Source: an uncultured Pelagibacteraceae bacterium (lineage in GTDB: Bacteria > Pseudomonadota > Alphaproteobacteria > Pelagibacterales > AG-422-B15). Taken from it: 48,000 nt of DNA. The translations under genes and the position numbers were made by a program. The stretch spans positions 1 to 48,000 of the forward strand of contig CACPJE010000002.1 in NCBI GenBank assembly GCA_902634045.1, written 5' to 3'. The notes under the pieces were generated by a model. That model saw nothing but the letters and a program-made list of their open reading frames with translations, searched no databases and was not told the DNA's origin. Shown here one piece after another: positions 1 through 8,976 of the stretch. Positions within the stretch are counted from its first letter, which is position 1. Every line of letters starts with the position of its first letter.

Positions 1-443
1 GCAATTAAAAAGATTATAAAACTAACTTCTAAAAATCCGCTAGATAATGTAACTAATTTAAAAGGTACGGGACTAAACCCACCCACAAAAACATATATAA
101 ATCCATAATCATTTATATTCTTAGAAAATGCACTAAGTTCATTTTCAAAATTATAGAGTTTTATTATTGGGTCTCCTATTAATTCAAACAAATACATTCC
201 AATAAAATAAGCCGATATGGCGCCAGCAGTTGATCCAAGAAGTGCATAAAAGGCTATTTTAAAAATTTTTTTTTGATTTGCTGCCATCATTGGAATCATA
301 AAAATTTCTTGAGGAAATGGAAAAATAATTGCTTCAATAAAACAAATAAAAAAAATAAATGGATTTGAATATTTACTCTCTGTAAATGGCTTAACTTTCT
401 CAATAATAAGAAATTTTATTTTATTATAAATAGATAAAAACAT
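1..443 (-). CDS. DedA/YqaA-type (VTT domain) membrane protein, 3'-truncated
   Basis: This reading frame starts at the ATG complementary to 441-443 and runs off the left edge, so only the first 147 residues are visible and the C-terminus is missing. Hydrophobic stretches alternate with short polar loops. Two segments resemble the SNARE-associated/DedA (VTT) family: an early 'FIEAIIFPFPQEIFMIP' stretch like the YqaA-branch entry motif, and a later 'GGFSPVPFKLVTLSSG' that matches the family's conserved F-x-P-x-P-x-K-x-x-T loop. The family consists of inner-membrane proteins linked to lipid flipping and membrane homeostasis, but the substrate of this branch is not established. It is divergent from tRNA-Leu and pabB. 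The reading frame was translated by hand and contains no stop. Confidence 0.75.
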   Translation of the reverse strand, partial: MFLSIYNKIKFLIIEKVKPFTESKYSNPFIFFICFIEAIIFPFPQEIFMIPMMAANQKKIFKIAFYALLGSTAGAISAYFIGMYLFELIGDPIIKLYNFENELSAFSKNINDYGFIYVFVGGFSPVPFKLVTLSSGFLEVSFIIFLI

Positions 444-540
444 GAGCTCTGTAAAAATATTGTATATTATTCCATCTATTTAATTTAAGTTTTTATTTTA
501 AGCTATATTATTATCATTTAGAGTGATTTTTTAAAATTAG

Positions 541-625
541 GGGGATATGGCGGAATTGGTAGACGCGCCAGACTCAAAATCTGGTGCCTTCGGGCGTTCC
601 GGTTCGACTCCGGATATCCCTACCA
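541..625 (+). tRNA. tRNA-Leu (CAA anticodon)
   Basis: A class II tRNA with a long variable arm. The acceptor strand GGGGATA at 541-547 pairs with TATCCCT at 615-621 (one G-U pair), followed by A73 and an encoded CCA at 623-625. The anticodon stem CCAGA/TCTGG encloses the loop CTCAAAA, giving anticodon CAA, which reads UUG. The T-arm TCCGG-TTCGACT-CCGGA is perfect. The pabB start codon lies only 9 nt beyond the CCA end. Confidence 0.96.
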
Positions 626-634
626 GTATTTTAT

Positions 635-2044
635 ATGAGAGAAAAAAAGATAAAGATAAATAAACTTGATTATATTAATCCTGAGGAGGCATTAATAAGG
701 TTTCAAGATAAAATAAACTTAATTTTTTTAGATAGTGCAAATAAAACGATATCTGAAAATAATAGGTATTCTTATATAGCATTTGACCCTATCTATACAA
801 TTAAGTTCAATGCAAAAAAAAATTATTTAAATTCAAAAAAACTTGCAAGAATAAATAAATTAATATCAAGTTTTAAATCAAAAAAAATTAAATCATTACC
901 AAAGTTTCAGTGTGGTTTAGCTGGCTATGTTTCATATGAAGCAGGCCTTGCAAAGGAAAAGATTAAAAGTGCAAACCCACTAGAAAAAATATTGCCAAAT
1001 ATATTTTTTGGTCTCTTCGATATAGTGTTTGCGTTTGATAACAAAATGAAAAGAAGTTACCTTTTTTCAATTAATTTAGATAAAGAATTTAAAAGTGAGC
1101 CATCACATCAAATTCGATTACAAAATGCAAAAAACTTGTATTTAGTTCCACGGATAAATAATCCAATTAACCAACTACTTGGTTTTCAGTGGAAAAAAGA
1201 TTTTGGTAAAAGAAAATATATTTCAAAAATTAATAAAATATTAAATTACATAAAAAATGGTGATATATTCCAAGCTAACTTCACTCAGCGTTTTTTATCT
1301 AAGATTCCTAAAGACTATAATGTCGTTCAATACTATTTGCATTACCGTAAAAATACAGAGACACCTTTTTCATGCTTAATTAGAAGTGAGGATTTTAATA
1401 TATTTTCTTATTCACCCGAGAGGTTTCTAAAATTAGAGAATAACAAAATTAAGGTTTCGCCAATAAAAGGGACAATTGAACGCGGTGAAAGTGAATTCGA
1501 AGATGCTAAATTAAAAGAAGAATTATCTTCGAGTAAGAAGGATAATGCTGAAAATTTAATGATTGTTGACGTTTTGAGAAATGATATTTCTGAGGTTTGT
1601 AAACCTGGAACCGTTAAAGTTTCTCGTTTGGCTGAACTAGAAACTTATAACAATGTCCACCATCTTGTTTCTGATATTGAGGGTACATTATCTCAAGATA
1701 TAAATATATTTGATGTTTTAAAACACTGTATGCCTGGAGGATCCGTAACCGGGGCACCAAAAGTAAGAGCAATGCAAATTATTTCTGAATTAGAAACTTT
1801 CAAAAGAGGCGTATATTGTGGAGCAATAGGTTTCATCTCATTTAGTGGTTATGCAGATTTTAATATACCGATCAGAACTATTACTGTTAATAATGAAAAA
1901 GTCTTTCTAAATTCGGGAGGAGGTATCGTATCAGATTCAAAACCTTTAAATGAATATCACGAATTAAATAAAAAAGTTGAGAACCTATTAAATGTAAATA
2001 AAAAACCATTGAATAAATTTATGTCTAAGAATAAACAAATATAA
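635..2044 (+). CDS. pabB: Aminodeoxychorismate synthase component I (PabB)
   Basis: Converts chorismate, with ammonia from a glutaminase partner, to 4-amino-4-deoxychorismate on the route to p-aminobenzoate and folate; cytoplasmic. The 469-residue protein has the chorismate-binding fold. 'SPERFLKL' is near residue 260, PIKGT at 276-280, and 'CMPGGSVTGAPKVRAM' at 365-380. The lysine in PIKGT (K278) is the residue that separates PabB from anthranilate synthase TrpE, which has PIAGT, so I call PabB rather than TrpE. The frame is open back into the tRNA at 584, but residues before the ATG at 635 would be encoded by tRNA sequence, so 635 is the start. There is no Shine-Dalgarno sequence. It overlaps pabC by one base. 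No pabA glutaminase gene is in the window. Confidence 0.92.
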   Translation: MREKKIKINKLDYINPEEALIRFQDKINLIFLDSANKTISENNRYSYIAFDPIYTIKFNAKKNYLNSKKLARINKLISSFKSKKIKSLPKFQCGLAGYVSYEAGLAKEKIKSANPLEKILPNIFFGLFDIVFAFDNKMKRSYLFSINLDKEFKSEPSHQIRLQNAKNLYLVPRINNPINQLLGFQWKKDFGKRKYISKINKILNYIKNGDIFQANFTQRFLSKIPKDYNVVQYYLHYRKNTETPFSCLIRSEDFNIFSYSPERFLKLENNKIKVSPIKGTIERGESEFEDAKLKEELSSSKKDNAENLMIVDVLRNDISEVCKPGTVKVSRLAELETYNNVHHLVSDIEGTLSQDINIFDVLKHCMPGGSVTGAPKVRAMQIISELETFKRGVYCGAIGFISFSGYADFNIPIRTITVNNEKVFLNSGGGIVSDSKPLNEYHELNKKVENLLNVNKKPLNKFMSKNKQI

Positions 2045-2865
2045 TGAAAGTTTATCTCAATAAAAAATTTATAGATGAAGAAAAAGCAACTATTAACATA
2101 AAAGACCGTGGCTTACTTTTAGGAGACAGTATTTTTGATACTTTATTATATAGTAATCAAAAAATAATCTTATTTGATTTTCATTTTGCTAGATTTAATA
2201 AATCAATAAGAAATAATTATTTTAATTTTAGTTTATCAAAAAAAAATTTAGAAAATATAATTTTAAAATTAATTAAAAAAAATAATCTTTTAAACAGCAA
2301 ACTTTCAATAAGATATACATTGACTAGAGGCTATGCAAAGAGAAGAGGGTTAGACATTGAAAACAGTCAAAAGTCAAATTTTCTTATTACTATTTCCAAA
2401 TTAACCAGAAGCCATGCAATCATAAAGCCAGTAAAAATTAAAGTTTCAAAAATCAAAAGATTCTCGAATTCTTTGTTATCTAGAAATAAAACAAACAATT
2501 ATTTTGAGAATATCCAATCAAAACTCATTGCTCAGAAAAATGGTTATGATGATGCATTAATACTTAACGAAAGCGACAAAATTTGCTGCTGCTCAAGCTC
2601 AAATATTTATTTTGTTAAAAAAAATAAAATTTTTACCCCTCCAATTAATGATGGTGCCTTAGATGGTACTGTTAGGCGATTTTTAATAGAAAAGAAAAAG
2701 GTTGAAGTTAGAAGCATATCATTAAATAATCTCTCTAGTGTAAGTGAAATATTTCTTACAAATAGCATTGGTTTGCGGCCAGTTAGTAAAATTAATAACC
2801 GTTCTTTTAAAAACGGGCCAATAACTGAAAAAATTTTGAAATATTTGAATAAATTAGGTATCTAA
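2044..2865 (+). CDS. pabC: Aminodeoxychorismate lyase-like class IV aminotransferase (PabC)
   Basis: By family and position it should release pyruvate from aminodeoxychorismate to give p-aminobenzoate, the step after PabB. The 273-residue protein has the class IV PLP fold, with 'DRGLLLGDSIFDTL' at 21-34 and a probable Schiff-base lysine at K149 (SRNKTNNYF). The start overlaps the pabB stop by one base (TAATG), implying translational coupling. One oddity: the block that normally reads E-x-x-x-x-N-[LVI]-F before the second substrate loop reads 'CCCSSSNIYF' (181-190), so the conserved glutamate contacting the PLP pyridine nitrogen appears to be Cys182. Another class IV activity cannot be excluded, but the pairing with PabB strongly favours PabC. 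Confidence 0.83.
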   Translation: MKVYLNKKFIDEEKATINIKDRGLLLGDSIFDTLLYSNQKIILFDFHFARFNKSIRNNYFNFSLSKKNLENIILKLIKKNNLLNSKLSIRYTLTRGYAKRRGLDIENSQKSNFLITISKLTRSHAIIKPVKIKVSKIKRFSNSLLSRNKTNNYFENIQSKLIAQKNGYDDALILNESDKICCCSSSNIYFVKKNKIFTPPINDGALDGTVRRFLIEKKKVEVRSISLNNLSSVSEIFLTNSIGLRPVSKINNRSFKNGPITEKILKYLNKLGI

Positions 2866-2866
2866 A

Positions 2867-4663
2867 ATGAGTATTGTAAGTGTAGTTTCAAGAGAATTTA
2901 GTTATTTTAAGTTTTTTCTAAAATTAGTGGGACGATCTAAAAGATTCGATAAAAAAAAATCCACAACTGTAGCTGATATTATGGAGGAGCAAGTTGATAA
3001 AACTCCTAACAATATTGCGATTGAGTTTGAAGACAAGAAATATACATACCGTGAGATGGATGCTGAAGCGAACCAGATTGCAAACTGGGCAACTAATAAA
3101 GGTTATAAGACGGGAGATGTAATATCTCTTTTAATGGAAAATAAACCTGAGTATATATTTACATGGTTTGGACTTGCGAAGATTGGTGTAACAGTTGCTT
3201 GCCTCAATAATAATATAAAGAGTAAATCGCTTGCTCACTGCATTAAAAAATCAGAGAGTAAAAGTCTAATTATAAGCTCTGATTTAATGGAAAATCTTGC
3301 ATCAGCTCAAGAATATATTGAAGGCAATTTAGATGTTTATGTAGCAGGACAAGATGTTCAAGGATATGAAACATTGGATGGCTCACAAATTGAAAACGGC
3401 AAAGTAAGACCTGAGACTTCACTTAGAAAAGAATTATCAAATAGCCAATCATTATTTTATATTTATACAAGTGGAACTACAGGTATGCCCAAAGCCGCAA
3501 ACTTCAGCCATCAAAAATTTTTAGTTGGATGTGGCCTACAAATGTTTTCACTTGATATGAAACCGACTGATAAGACTTACATGGTTTTACCACTCTATCA
3601 TGCAACGGGCGGAGTTGTCGGTGTTGGTTCAACATTTTGTACTGGTGGCACATTAGTATTGAGAAAGAAATTCTCTGCTGCTAGTTTTTGGGAAGACTGC
3701 GTAAAATATGATGTAACAGTAATTACATACATAGGAGAGCTGTTTCGTTATTTAGTAGCTACCAAGAAAAGTGAATATGAAACAAAGCATAAAATTAGGG
3801 GTATATATGGTAATGGTCTAAGACCTGAAGTTTGGAAGATAGTTCAAGAAAGATTTGGTATAGACAGGATTGTTGAGTTTTATGGCGCCTCAGAGGGAAA
3901 TATTTCACTAACAAATGTTGATAGTAAGTTCGGTTCAATCGGTAGAATACCTCCTTATTTAAAAGGTGTATTGCCAACTAAAGTTGTTAAATTCGATGTA
4001 GAAAATGAGGTAGTGATCAGAGATGAGAATGGGTTTTGCATAGAATGTGAAGACGGTGAGGCAGGTGAGGCGATTGGATTTATACCTGATGACGATAAGT
4101 TCACTGGTAAATTTGAAGGCTATACAGACAAAGAGGCAACAAAGAAAAAAATTCTTGAGAACGTTTTTGAAAAAGGTGATCGATGGTTCTCTTCTGGGGA
4201 CTTGCTTAAAAAAGATAAGCAGGGATATTACTATTTCGTTGATCGTATAGGGGATACTTTTAGATGGAAATCAGAGAACGTGTCAACTAATGAAGTAAGC
4301 GAAGCCATCTCTGCGTATAGAGGTATTGATGAAGTCAACGTTTATGGAGTTGAAGTACCAAATCAAGATGGCAGAGCAGGTATGGCTTCTCTAGTTGTGA
4401 ATGATGAATTTAAATTAGAGCAGCTTTATGAATATTTGACTGAGCAATTGCCAGCTTATAGTGTTCCAGTATTTATTAGGATAAGTCCAGAAATAGAAAA
4501 AACTGGGACATTCAAGTATAAAAAAACTGAATTAGTAAAAGACGGTTACGACCCAACAAAAATTCAAGACCCTATTTATTTTGCTTCAGGTGATGAAAAA
4601 AAATATTTAAATTTAGATCAAGAATCTTTTAATAAAATAAATAGCAGAGAAATAAGAGTTTAA
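2867..4663 (+). CDS. FATP-type long/very-long-chain acyl-CoA synthetase
   Basis: Probably activates fatty acids to acyl-CoA using ATP (acyl-AMP intermediate). The 598-residue protein belongs to the ANL (AMP-binding) superfamily. The P-loop-like 'YIYTSGTTGMPKA' is near 198-210, 'FYGASEGN' near 337-345, the 'SSGDLL' motif near 443, and then 'DTFRWKSENVSTNEV', whose form is diagnostic of the FATP/very-long-chain branch rather than classic FadD. It starts one base after the pabC stop, so it is probably in the same transcript. It converges on the outer-membrane protein gene, sharing the tetranucleotide TTAA as overlapping stop codons. The chain-length preference cannot be read from the sequence. 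Its neighbourhood suggests lipid handling. Confidence 0.86.
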   Translation: MSIVSVVSREFSYFKFFLKLVGRSKRFDKKKSTTVADIMEEQVDKTPNNIAIEFEDKKYTYREMDAEANQIANWATNKGYKTGDVISLLMENKPEYIFTWFGLAKIGVTVACLNNNIKSKSLAHCIKKSESKSLIISSDLMENLASAQEYIEGNLDVYVAGQDVQGYETLDGSQIENGKVRPETSLRKELSNSQSLFYIYTSGTTGMPKAANFSHQKFLVGCGLQMFSLDMKPTDKTYMVLPLYHATGGVVGVGSTFCTGGTLVLRKKFSAASFWEDCVKYDVTVITYIGELFRYLVATKKSEYETKHKIRGIYGNGLRPEVWKIVQERFGIDRIVEFYGASEGNISLTNVDSKFGSIGRIPPYLKGVLPTKVVKFDVENEVVIRDENGFCIECEDGEAGEAIGFIPDDDKFTGKFEGYTDKEATKKKILENVFEKGDRWFSSGDLLKKDKQGYYYFVDRIGDTFRWKSENVSTNEVSEAISAYRGIDEVNVYGVEVPNQDGRAGMASLVVNDEFKLEQLYEYLTEQLPAYSVPVFIRISPEIEKTGTFKYKKTELVKDGYDPTKIQDPIYFASGDEKKYLNLDQESFNKINSREIRV

Positions 4664-5853
4664 AAGTATTTAGCTATTTTTATTGTTAAGCTAGAATCTT
4701 CACTAAAGGCATAGGTAAAGTCTTTACTATTAATATGACCATTTAAAGACGCATCCAAAAAAAGTTTTAAATCATCACTTAGTCTCTTTTCATACTCACA
4801 AAAAAAACGATTTGAGTCTCCTCTTAAATCTAAGTATGCTCCAGCCAGTAGTGTTGTTGCATAAATATCATTTTTATTCCATCGGATAGCAAGAGCCGTC
4901 TCATTATTAAATGGATTACTACTTCGGTCATCAAATAGGTATTCAGCAACTATACCAAGATCTTGAGGAGAATCATTTACTCCATAAAATGTATATTCGA
5001 CTCCCCCAGCAATTTTTATATGATTTTCTGATTCTACCTTTCCTGTAAGTGCTTCCAATTTATAGAGCCAAGATTCTTTTGTTGCTTGTATATCAATGCT
5101 TGTTTGAGATAAAATTGGATAGTATTGATCTAATTTAAGAGTTGATTGATTAACAGTTAGCTCTGGATCACGGGCATTACCTCGAAAATGTGAAATCCCT
5201 ATATCAAAATCGTCCACTACTTTAGAAAATCGAATAGCTATATCAACTTTTTTTTCTTCCTTTGAAGATTCATAAGATACTGTATCTTTTTCAATTTCTG
5301 CTGCATATCTAGGCCTACCATTATTTCCAGGAAATATTCTTTCTCTGAAATAAGGCATTACATATATACTGACATCCCCTATCTCATCATATAAAGAAAG
5401 TGCAAGCATAGGCTGGCCAAGTTTTTTTGTACCTGCAAGATTTTCGGCAAGATTAGATTGATTAATTATATCTACTACGTGAAAACTTTCATTCACTCCC
5501 CAAAATATTATATCGTTTCCAATACTCAGTGTTGCATCATCTAGAAAGTATTCGTACTTAAACTTTTGCAGATCAAAATATGTTCTATTATTATCTTTGT
5601 CGTCGTATCGTCCTATGGCCCTTATAGTAATTTTTGACGAATCTTCATGAAGATAAGTAATAAAAGTTCCTTGACCAAAAACTGAAGATTTATCTTCAGA
5701 TTGATTATATTTGCCTTTTCCATCAATGAAATAAGAAAATTCAGGCTGAATGTAGCCATATGATTTATATTCTAAAGCAAAAACATTCTTTGATAAGATC
5801 AATAAGCATAAATATAAAAAAAAATATAATAAAATAGTATAAGATTTATTCAC
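4660..5853 (-). CDS. Predicted outer-membrane beta-barrel protein of an RND/LolA-like cassette
   Basis: A 397-residue exported protein with an N-terminal hydrophobic signal (about residues 5-26, ending NVFA). The mature part is rich in alternating aromatic/polar strands typical of a barrel, and the chain ends in an aromatic residue (...TIKIAKYF), the usual signal for outer-membrane assembly. Overall it resembles the porin-like proteins (DUF1302-like) found next to MMPL permeases, but I cannot name a family firmly. It is the last of three minus-strand genes (RND permease, LolA-like, barrel), 8 bp after the previous gene. It may form the outer-membrane end of a lipid or hydrophobic-compound transport route. 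Role inferred from context only. Confidence 0.65.
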   Translation of the reverse strand: MNKSYTILLYFFLYLCLLILSKNVFALEYKSYGYIQPEFSYFIDGKGKYNQSEDKSSVFGQGTFITYLHEDSSKITIRAIGRYDDKDNNRTYFDLQKFKYEYFLDDATLSIGNDIIFWGVNESFHVVDIINQSNLAENLAGTKKLGQPMLALSLYDEIGDVSIYVMPYFRERIFPGNNGRPRYAAEIEKDTVSYESSKEEKKVDIAIRFSKVVDDFDIGISHFRGNARDPELTVNQSTLKLDQYYPILSQTSIDIQATKESWLYKLEALTGKVESENHIKIAGGVEYTFYGVNDSPQDLGIVAEYLFDDRSSNPFNNETALAIRWNKNDIYATTLLAGAYLDLRGDSNRFFCEYEKRLSDDLKLFLDASLNGHINSKDFTYAFSEDSSLTIKIAKYF

Positions 5854-5861
5854 AAATATGT

Positions 5862-6653
5862 TTAATCTGCCAGCTTTAATAGGCTAGACTTTTCAAAATC
5901 TTTTTTATTTAAACCCACATTAAGCTCCCTATTAATCCACTTGTAGATCGTTGAATTATTGTTTTGATGATTTACAACTTTAAAAGTGTCTGCATTCCAA
6001 ATTTTATCTAGATATAATTTATAGTCTTCAAAATAAATAGTTTTAAGTAATTCTCCTTTACGATCATAGTAATCAATTTTTCTTGCCCTAAACAAATTAT
6101 CAGTTAGCCCAATCCTTTTGGTGTAACCTGAATTTTTGTATTTAGGATATGACTCGAGTATAAAACAAATCTCCCCGTTATATTCTTCTTCTCCAAGATA
6201 ATTCCAGTCGTATTTTCTATAATCTAAACCAGAAAAATCTTCAAAAGCAATCTCACTTCCCATAAATGAGCCTGATTTATTGCTTGAAGAAATTCTTTTC
6301 ACCCTTCCAAGCGCAGGCAGATATAGCCATTGATCATCATCATTGTTAACATGTGTATGAGATAACATAACAGTTCCTTCAACATCTTTAGGCTTTTTGA
6401 AAAAAATTATTGATTTGTCACCATCGTTAGGGTCATGGTTTTCAAGGGTTTTACCAGATATCTCTCTAATTACTTCATTACCCTGTGGATCCACAAGTAT
6501 CATTAACTGGTCGGACTGACTGTCAGTATATCCCCTTGAATTTTCATATGATCTTTTAGCAATTTCCAGACCTTTTTCTTCAGAAGTTTCTGCAAAAACT
6601 ACTGTTATGCTTAAAAGAAGGATAAGTATATTATAAGTGAACTTGTCATTCAT
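5862..6653 (-). CDS. LolA-like outer membrane lipoprotein-sorting family protein
   Basis: A 263-residue periplasmic protein with a clear signal peptide (MNDKFTYNILILLLSITVVFA). The mature region carries features of the LolA-like 'outer membrane lipoprotein-sorting' family (PF17131 type): 'QWLYLPALGRVKRIS' and the following 'FMGSEIAFEDFSGLDYRKY'. Such proteins adopt a half-open beta barrel that can shield a lipid in the periplasm. The frame is open upstream to 6737, but that extension lacks a signal peptide and lies inside the RND gene. The ATG at 6653-6651 overlaps the RND stop as TAATG, which fixes the start and suggests coupling. Probably the periplasmic carrier between the permease and the outer-membrane barrel; the cargo is unknown. 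Confidence 0.8.
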   Translation of the reverse strand: MNDKFTYNILILLLSITVVFAETSEEKGLEIAKRSYENSRGYTDSQSDQLMILVDPQGNEVIREISGKTLENHDPNDGDKSIIFFKKPKDVEGTVMLSHTHVNNDDDQWLYLPALGRVKRISSSNKSGSFMGSEIAFEDFSGLDYRKYDWNYLGEEEYNGEICFILESYPKYKNSGYTKRIGLTDNLFRARKIDYYDRKGELLKTIYFEDYKLYLDKIWNADTFKVVNHQNNNSTIYKWINRELNVGLNKKDFEKSSLLKLAD

Positions 6654-8941
6654 TATTTTGTTTTCCCAAATATTAAAAGTATAGCAGGTAATAAGAGTAA
6701 GTCGATTATAAGAGCAATTACAATAATTAGTGCACACATCCCTCCTAAAACAAAATTAGTCTGAAAACTTGATTGAAGTAGAAATAAGAATCCTGAGAAC
6801 AAGCATATAGACGCAACTATAATTGGGTATCCAACATATTTAAAACAATACTGAATTGCTTCATCTGGATTTAATCCTTCAGAGTTAGCTTTTTTAAACT
6901 TTGTTAAAAAATGTATTGTTGCATCAACCACTAAACCTAAAGAAATTAAAATCGAAACAGTATGACTAAAAGTGACTATATTAGTAAATAATGCCAATAC
7001 TCCATAAGATAAGATAAATGGAACAATATTTGGTATCATGCTGATTAAACCATATTTAAAACTTTTTAATGTAATACCAATTAAAATAACTATAAAACTG
7101 AATGAAAATAATAAGCCTCTCATTAGTCCATCAGTATTCTGCCTGTAAACATAAGGCATCATCACTGGTATGCCGACTATTCCGTCTGATTTAAATTCTT
7201 TTAAATTTTGATCTATCCAATTATCAGTTCTTTCAGCAAACTCAATAGACTCCCTGGATGTTGTCATATTTAATCTGATTAAGAGTCTTGATTCAGATTT
7301 ATCAGCAGTCATTTGGTTTTTTAAATCCATCCCATACGGAACAGAAAATTCATACATTAATAAATATTGAGCATTCAGTGGTTTATTATCTGGAATTATA
7401 TAATGTTTATCCGAGCCACCATTCATATTCTTATTAAGAGTTTTAATAATATCCGATAAACTTGTAACAGTTACAACTTCATCTTGTTTTTCTAACCATT
7501 CAGCAAATTTATCGAGAGTCTCTAAATATTTAGGACTAGTAATGCCGTCTGTTTCTTCTGAAGATAGATTCGCAAATATGAAGAAAGAACTGCCAAATTC
7601 ATCATTAACTATATTTTTAACTTCAACCCATTCATCAACTCGATCAAAGTAGCTGTCAAAATCATCATCAAAGTAAAGATTAGGTATTAAATTTATGAAG
7701 TATAATGACGCAAGGGCAATAAATAAAACTAAATAATATTTAAACTTTGATATGAATGATCCTAATTTTTTTAACAAACTTAATACAATTGTTGGTTTTC
7801 CATGAGGCTTAATTGGAACTATCATAAAAACTATTGGTAAAATGGTTATAGAAACAAGAAAACTATAAGCTGATCCCATGACAACAGTATTAGCCATTTC
7901 AGAAAAAGCAGGAATTTTTCCAAAATTTACTCCCGCAACACCGACTGCAGTAGTAAAGCTTGTTAAAAATACTGGTGTAAAATTAATTTTTACACTTTCA
8001 ATTATTGCCTCCTCTTTATTCATTCCTTCGTTCATATTTGTCAAAGCTATTGATAAAATATGAATAGCGTGTGCTAGGGCAATGGTAAGTATTATTATTG
8101 GAGCAATAAGAAGTGGTGGTTGAGCCTCAAACCCTAGCCACCCAGCTGAACCCATCGATGGTAAAATTGATAAAAATATTACCAACAAAGAAATAATAGA
8201 GGCAGTGACAGATCTTAAAAGCACATATGAAAGAACAATGATAAGTATTAAGAATCCAGGGTACATTGTTTTTGCGTCACTCTGAGCTGTAGTTTGAAAG
8301 TTATGAGAATATCTTGCAGAACCTGCAACAGTTACAAAAATCTCGGGATATTTGTCATTAAATATTTTTTTTTGTGCCTCAGCAAAATTAATAGATTCAT
8401 CAAATCCTACACCTATTGGTACATCAAGATTAATGTTAACAAAACTTACTTTGCTACTTTCTGATAAAATAAAGTTTACAATTGTTTTTTCTTTTAGAGC
8501 TTGTTCTTTAAGTTTAATAATCTGAGAGCTATTAAGAGAGTCTACATCTTCAATAAAATCATTGATATTAATATCATCTCCATTAACGGTGGTATATTGA
8601 TGGTTTGTTAGAGAACTTACTCTTGAAGAATAAGGTGTTTGCCAAGAGACATCAGTAAGTTCACTAATAAGCTTTAGTACATCTTTTTGAAAGATATCCC
8701 CGTTATCTGGTTTAATAACATAGGAAAGTGTATCAATCATTCCGTATTTTTCTTCAAGATTTAAAATATCCTGGTAATTAGGCTGGTCATTTTCAACAAA
8801 TGCACGGTATCCAGAAGGTGTTTCTAAAAACCTAGCTCCAGATGTAGCAAATAAAATGATTACTAATGCTAAAAAAAGTGTTTTAAATTTGTTTGAAATT
8901 ATGCCTTTAGTATAATTTTCAATTATTAATTCAAAATTCAT
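6653..8941 (-). CDS. RND superfamily (MMPL-type) exporter
   Basis: A 762-residue inner-membrane permease with the internally duplicated RND layout: one N-terminal helix, a large periplasmic loop, a helix bundle (about 225-380), another single helix and periplasmic loop, then a second bundle (about 610-760). 'LIAPIIILTIALAHAIHIL' and 'HTVSILISLGLVVDATIHFL' are the paired TM4-like segments carrying the acidic or polar residues used in proton coupling. The length and lack of a linked membrane-fusion protein fit the MMPL/sterol-sensing-like branch (hopanoid or lipid exporters such as HpnN are relatives) rather than AcrB-type drug pumps. It heads a three-gene cassette and is divergent from ispH with only 35 bp between the starts. 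Confidence 0.85.
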   Translation of the reverse strand: MNFELIIENYTKGIISNKFKTLFLALVIILFATSGARFLETPSGYRAFVENDQPNYQDILNLEEKYGMIDTLSYVIKPDNGDIFQKDVLKLISELTDVSWQTPYSSRVSSLTNHQYTTVNGDDININDFIEDVDSLNSSQIIKLKEQALKEKTIVNFILSESSKVSFVNINLDVPIGVGFDESINFAEAQKKIFNDKYPEIFVTVAGSARYSHNFQTTAQSDAKTMYPGFLILIIVLSYVLLRSVTASIISLLVIFLSILPSMGSAGWLGFEAQPPLLIAPIIILTIALAHAIHILSIALTNMNEGMNKEEAIIESVKINFTPVFLTSFTTAVGVAGVNFGKIPAFSEMANTVVMGSAYSFLVSITILPIVFMIVPIKPHGKPTIVLSLLKKLGSFISKFKYYLVLFIALASLYFINLIPNLYFDDDFDSYFDRVDEWVEVKNIVNDEFGSSFFIFANLSSEETDGITSPKYLETLDKFAEWLEKQDEVVTVTSLSDIIKTLNKNMNGGSDKHYIIPDNKPLNAQYLLMYEFSVPYGMDLKNQMTADKSESRLLIRLNMTTSRESIEFAERTDNWIDQNLKEFKSDGIVGIPVMMPYVYRQNTDGLMRGLLFSFSFIVILIGITLKSFKYGLISMIPNIVPFILSYGVLALFTNIVTFSHTVSILISLGLVVDATIHFLTKFKKANSEGLNPDEAIQYCFKYVGYPIIVASICLFSGFLFLLQSSFQTNFVLGGMCALIIVIALIIDLLLLPAILLIFGKTK

Positions 8942-8976
8942 AGGAAAAAACTATATATATTAGATATTAAAATAAT

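Noticed and set aside
584-634. N-terminal extension of PabB upstream of 635
   Set aside because: The extra 17 codons are the tRNA-Leu sequence itself, and the protein family does not need them.
6654-6737. N-terminal extension of the LolA-like protein to 6737
   Set aside because: The extension overlaps the RND gene and would bury the signal peptide; the TAATG junction gives a better start.
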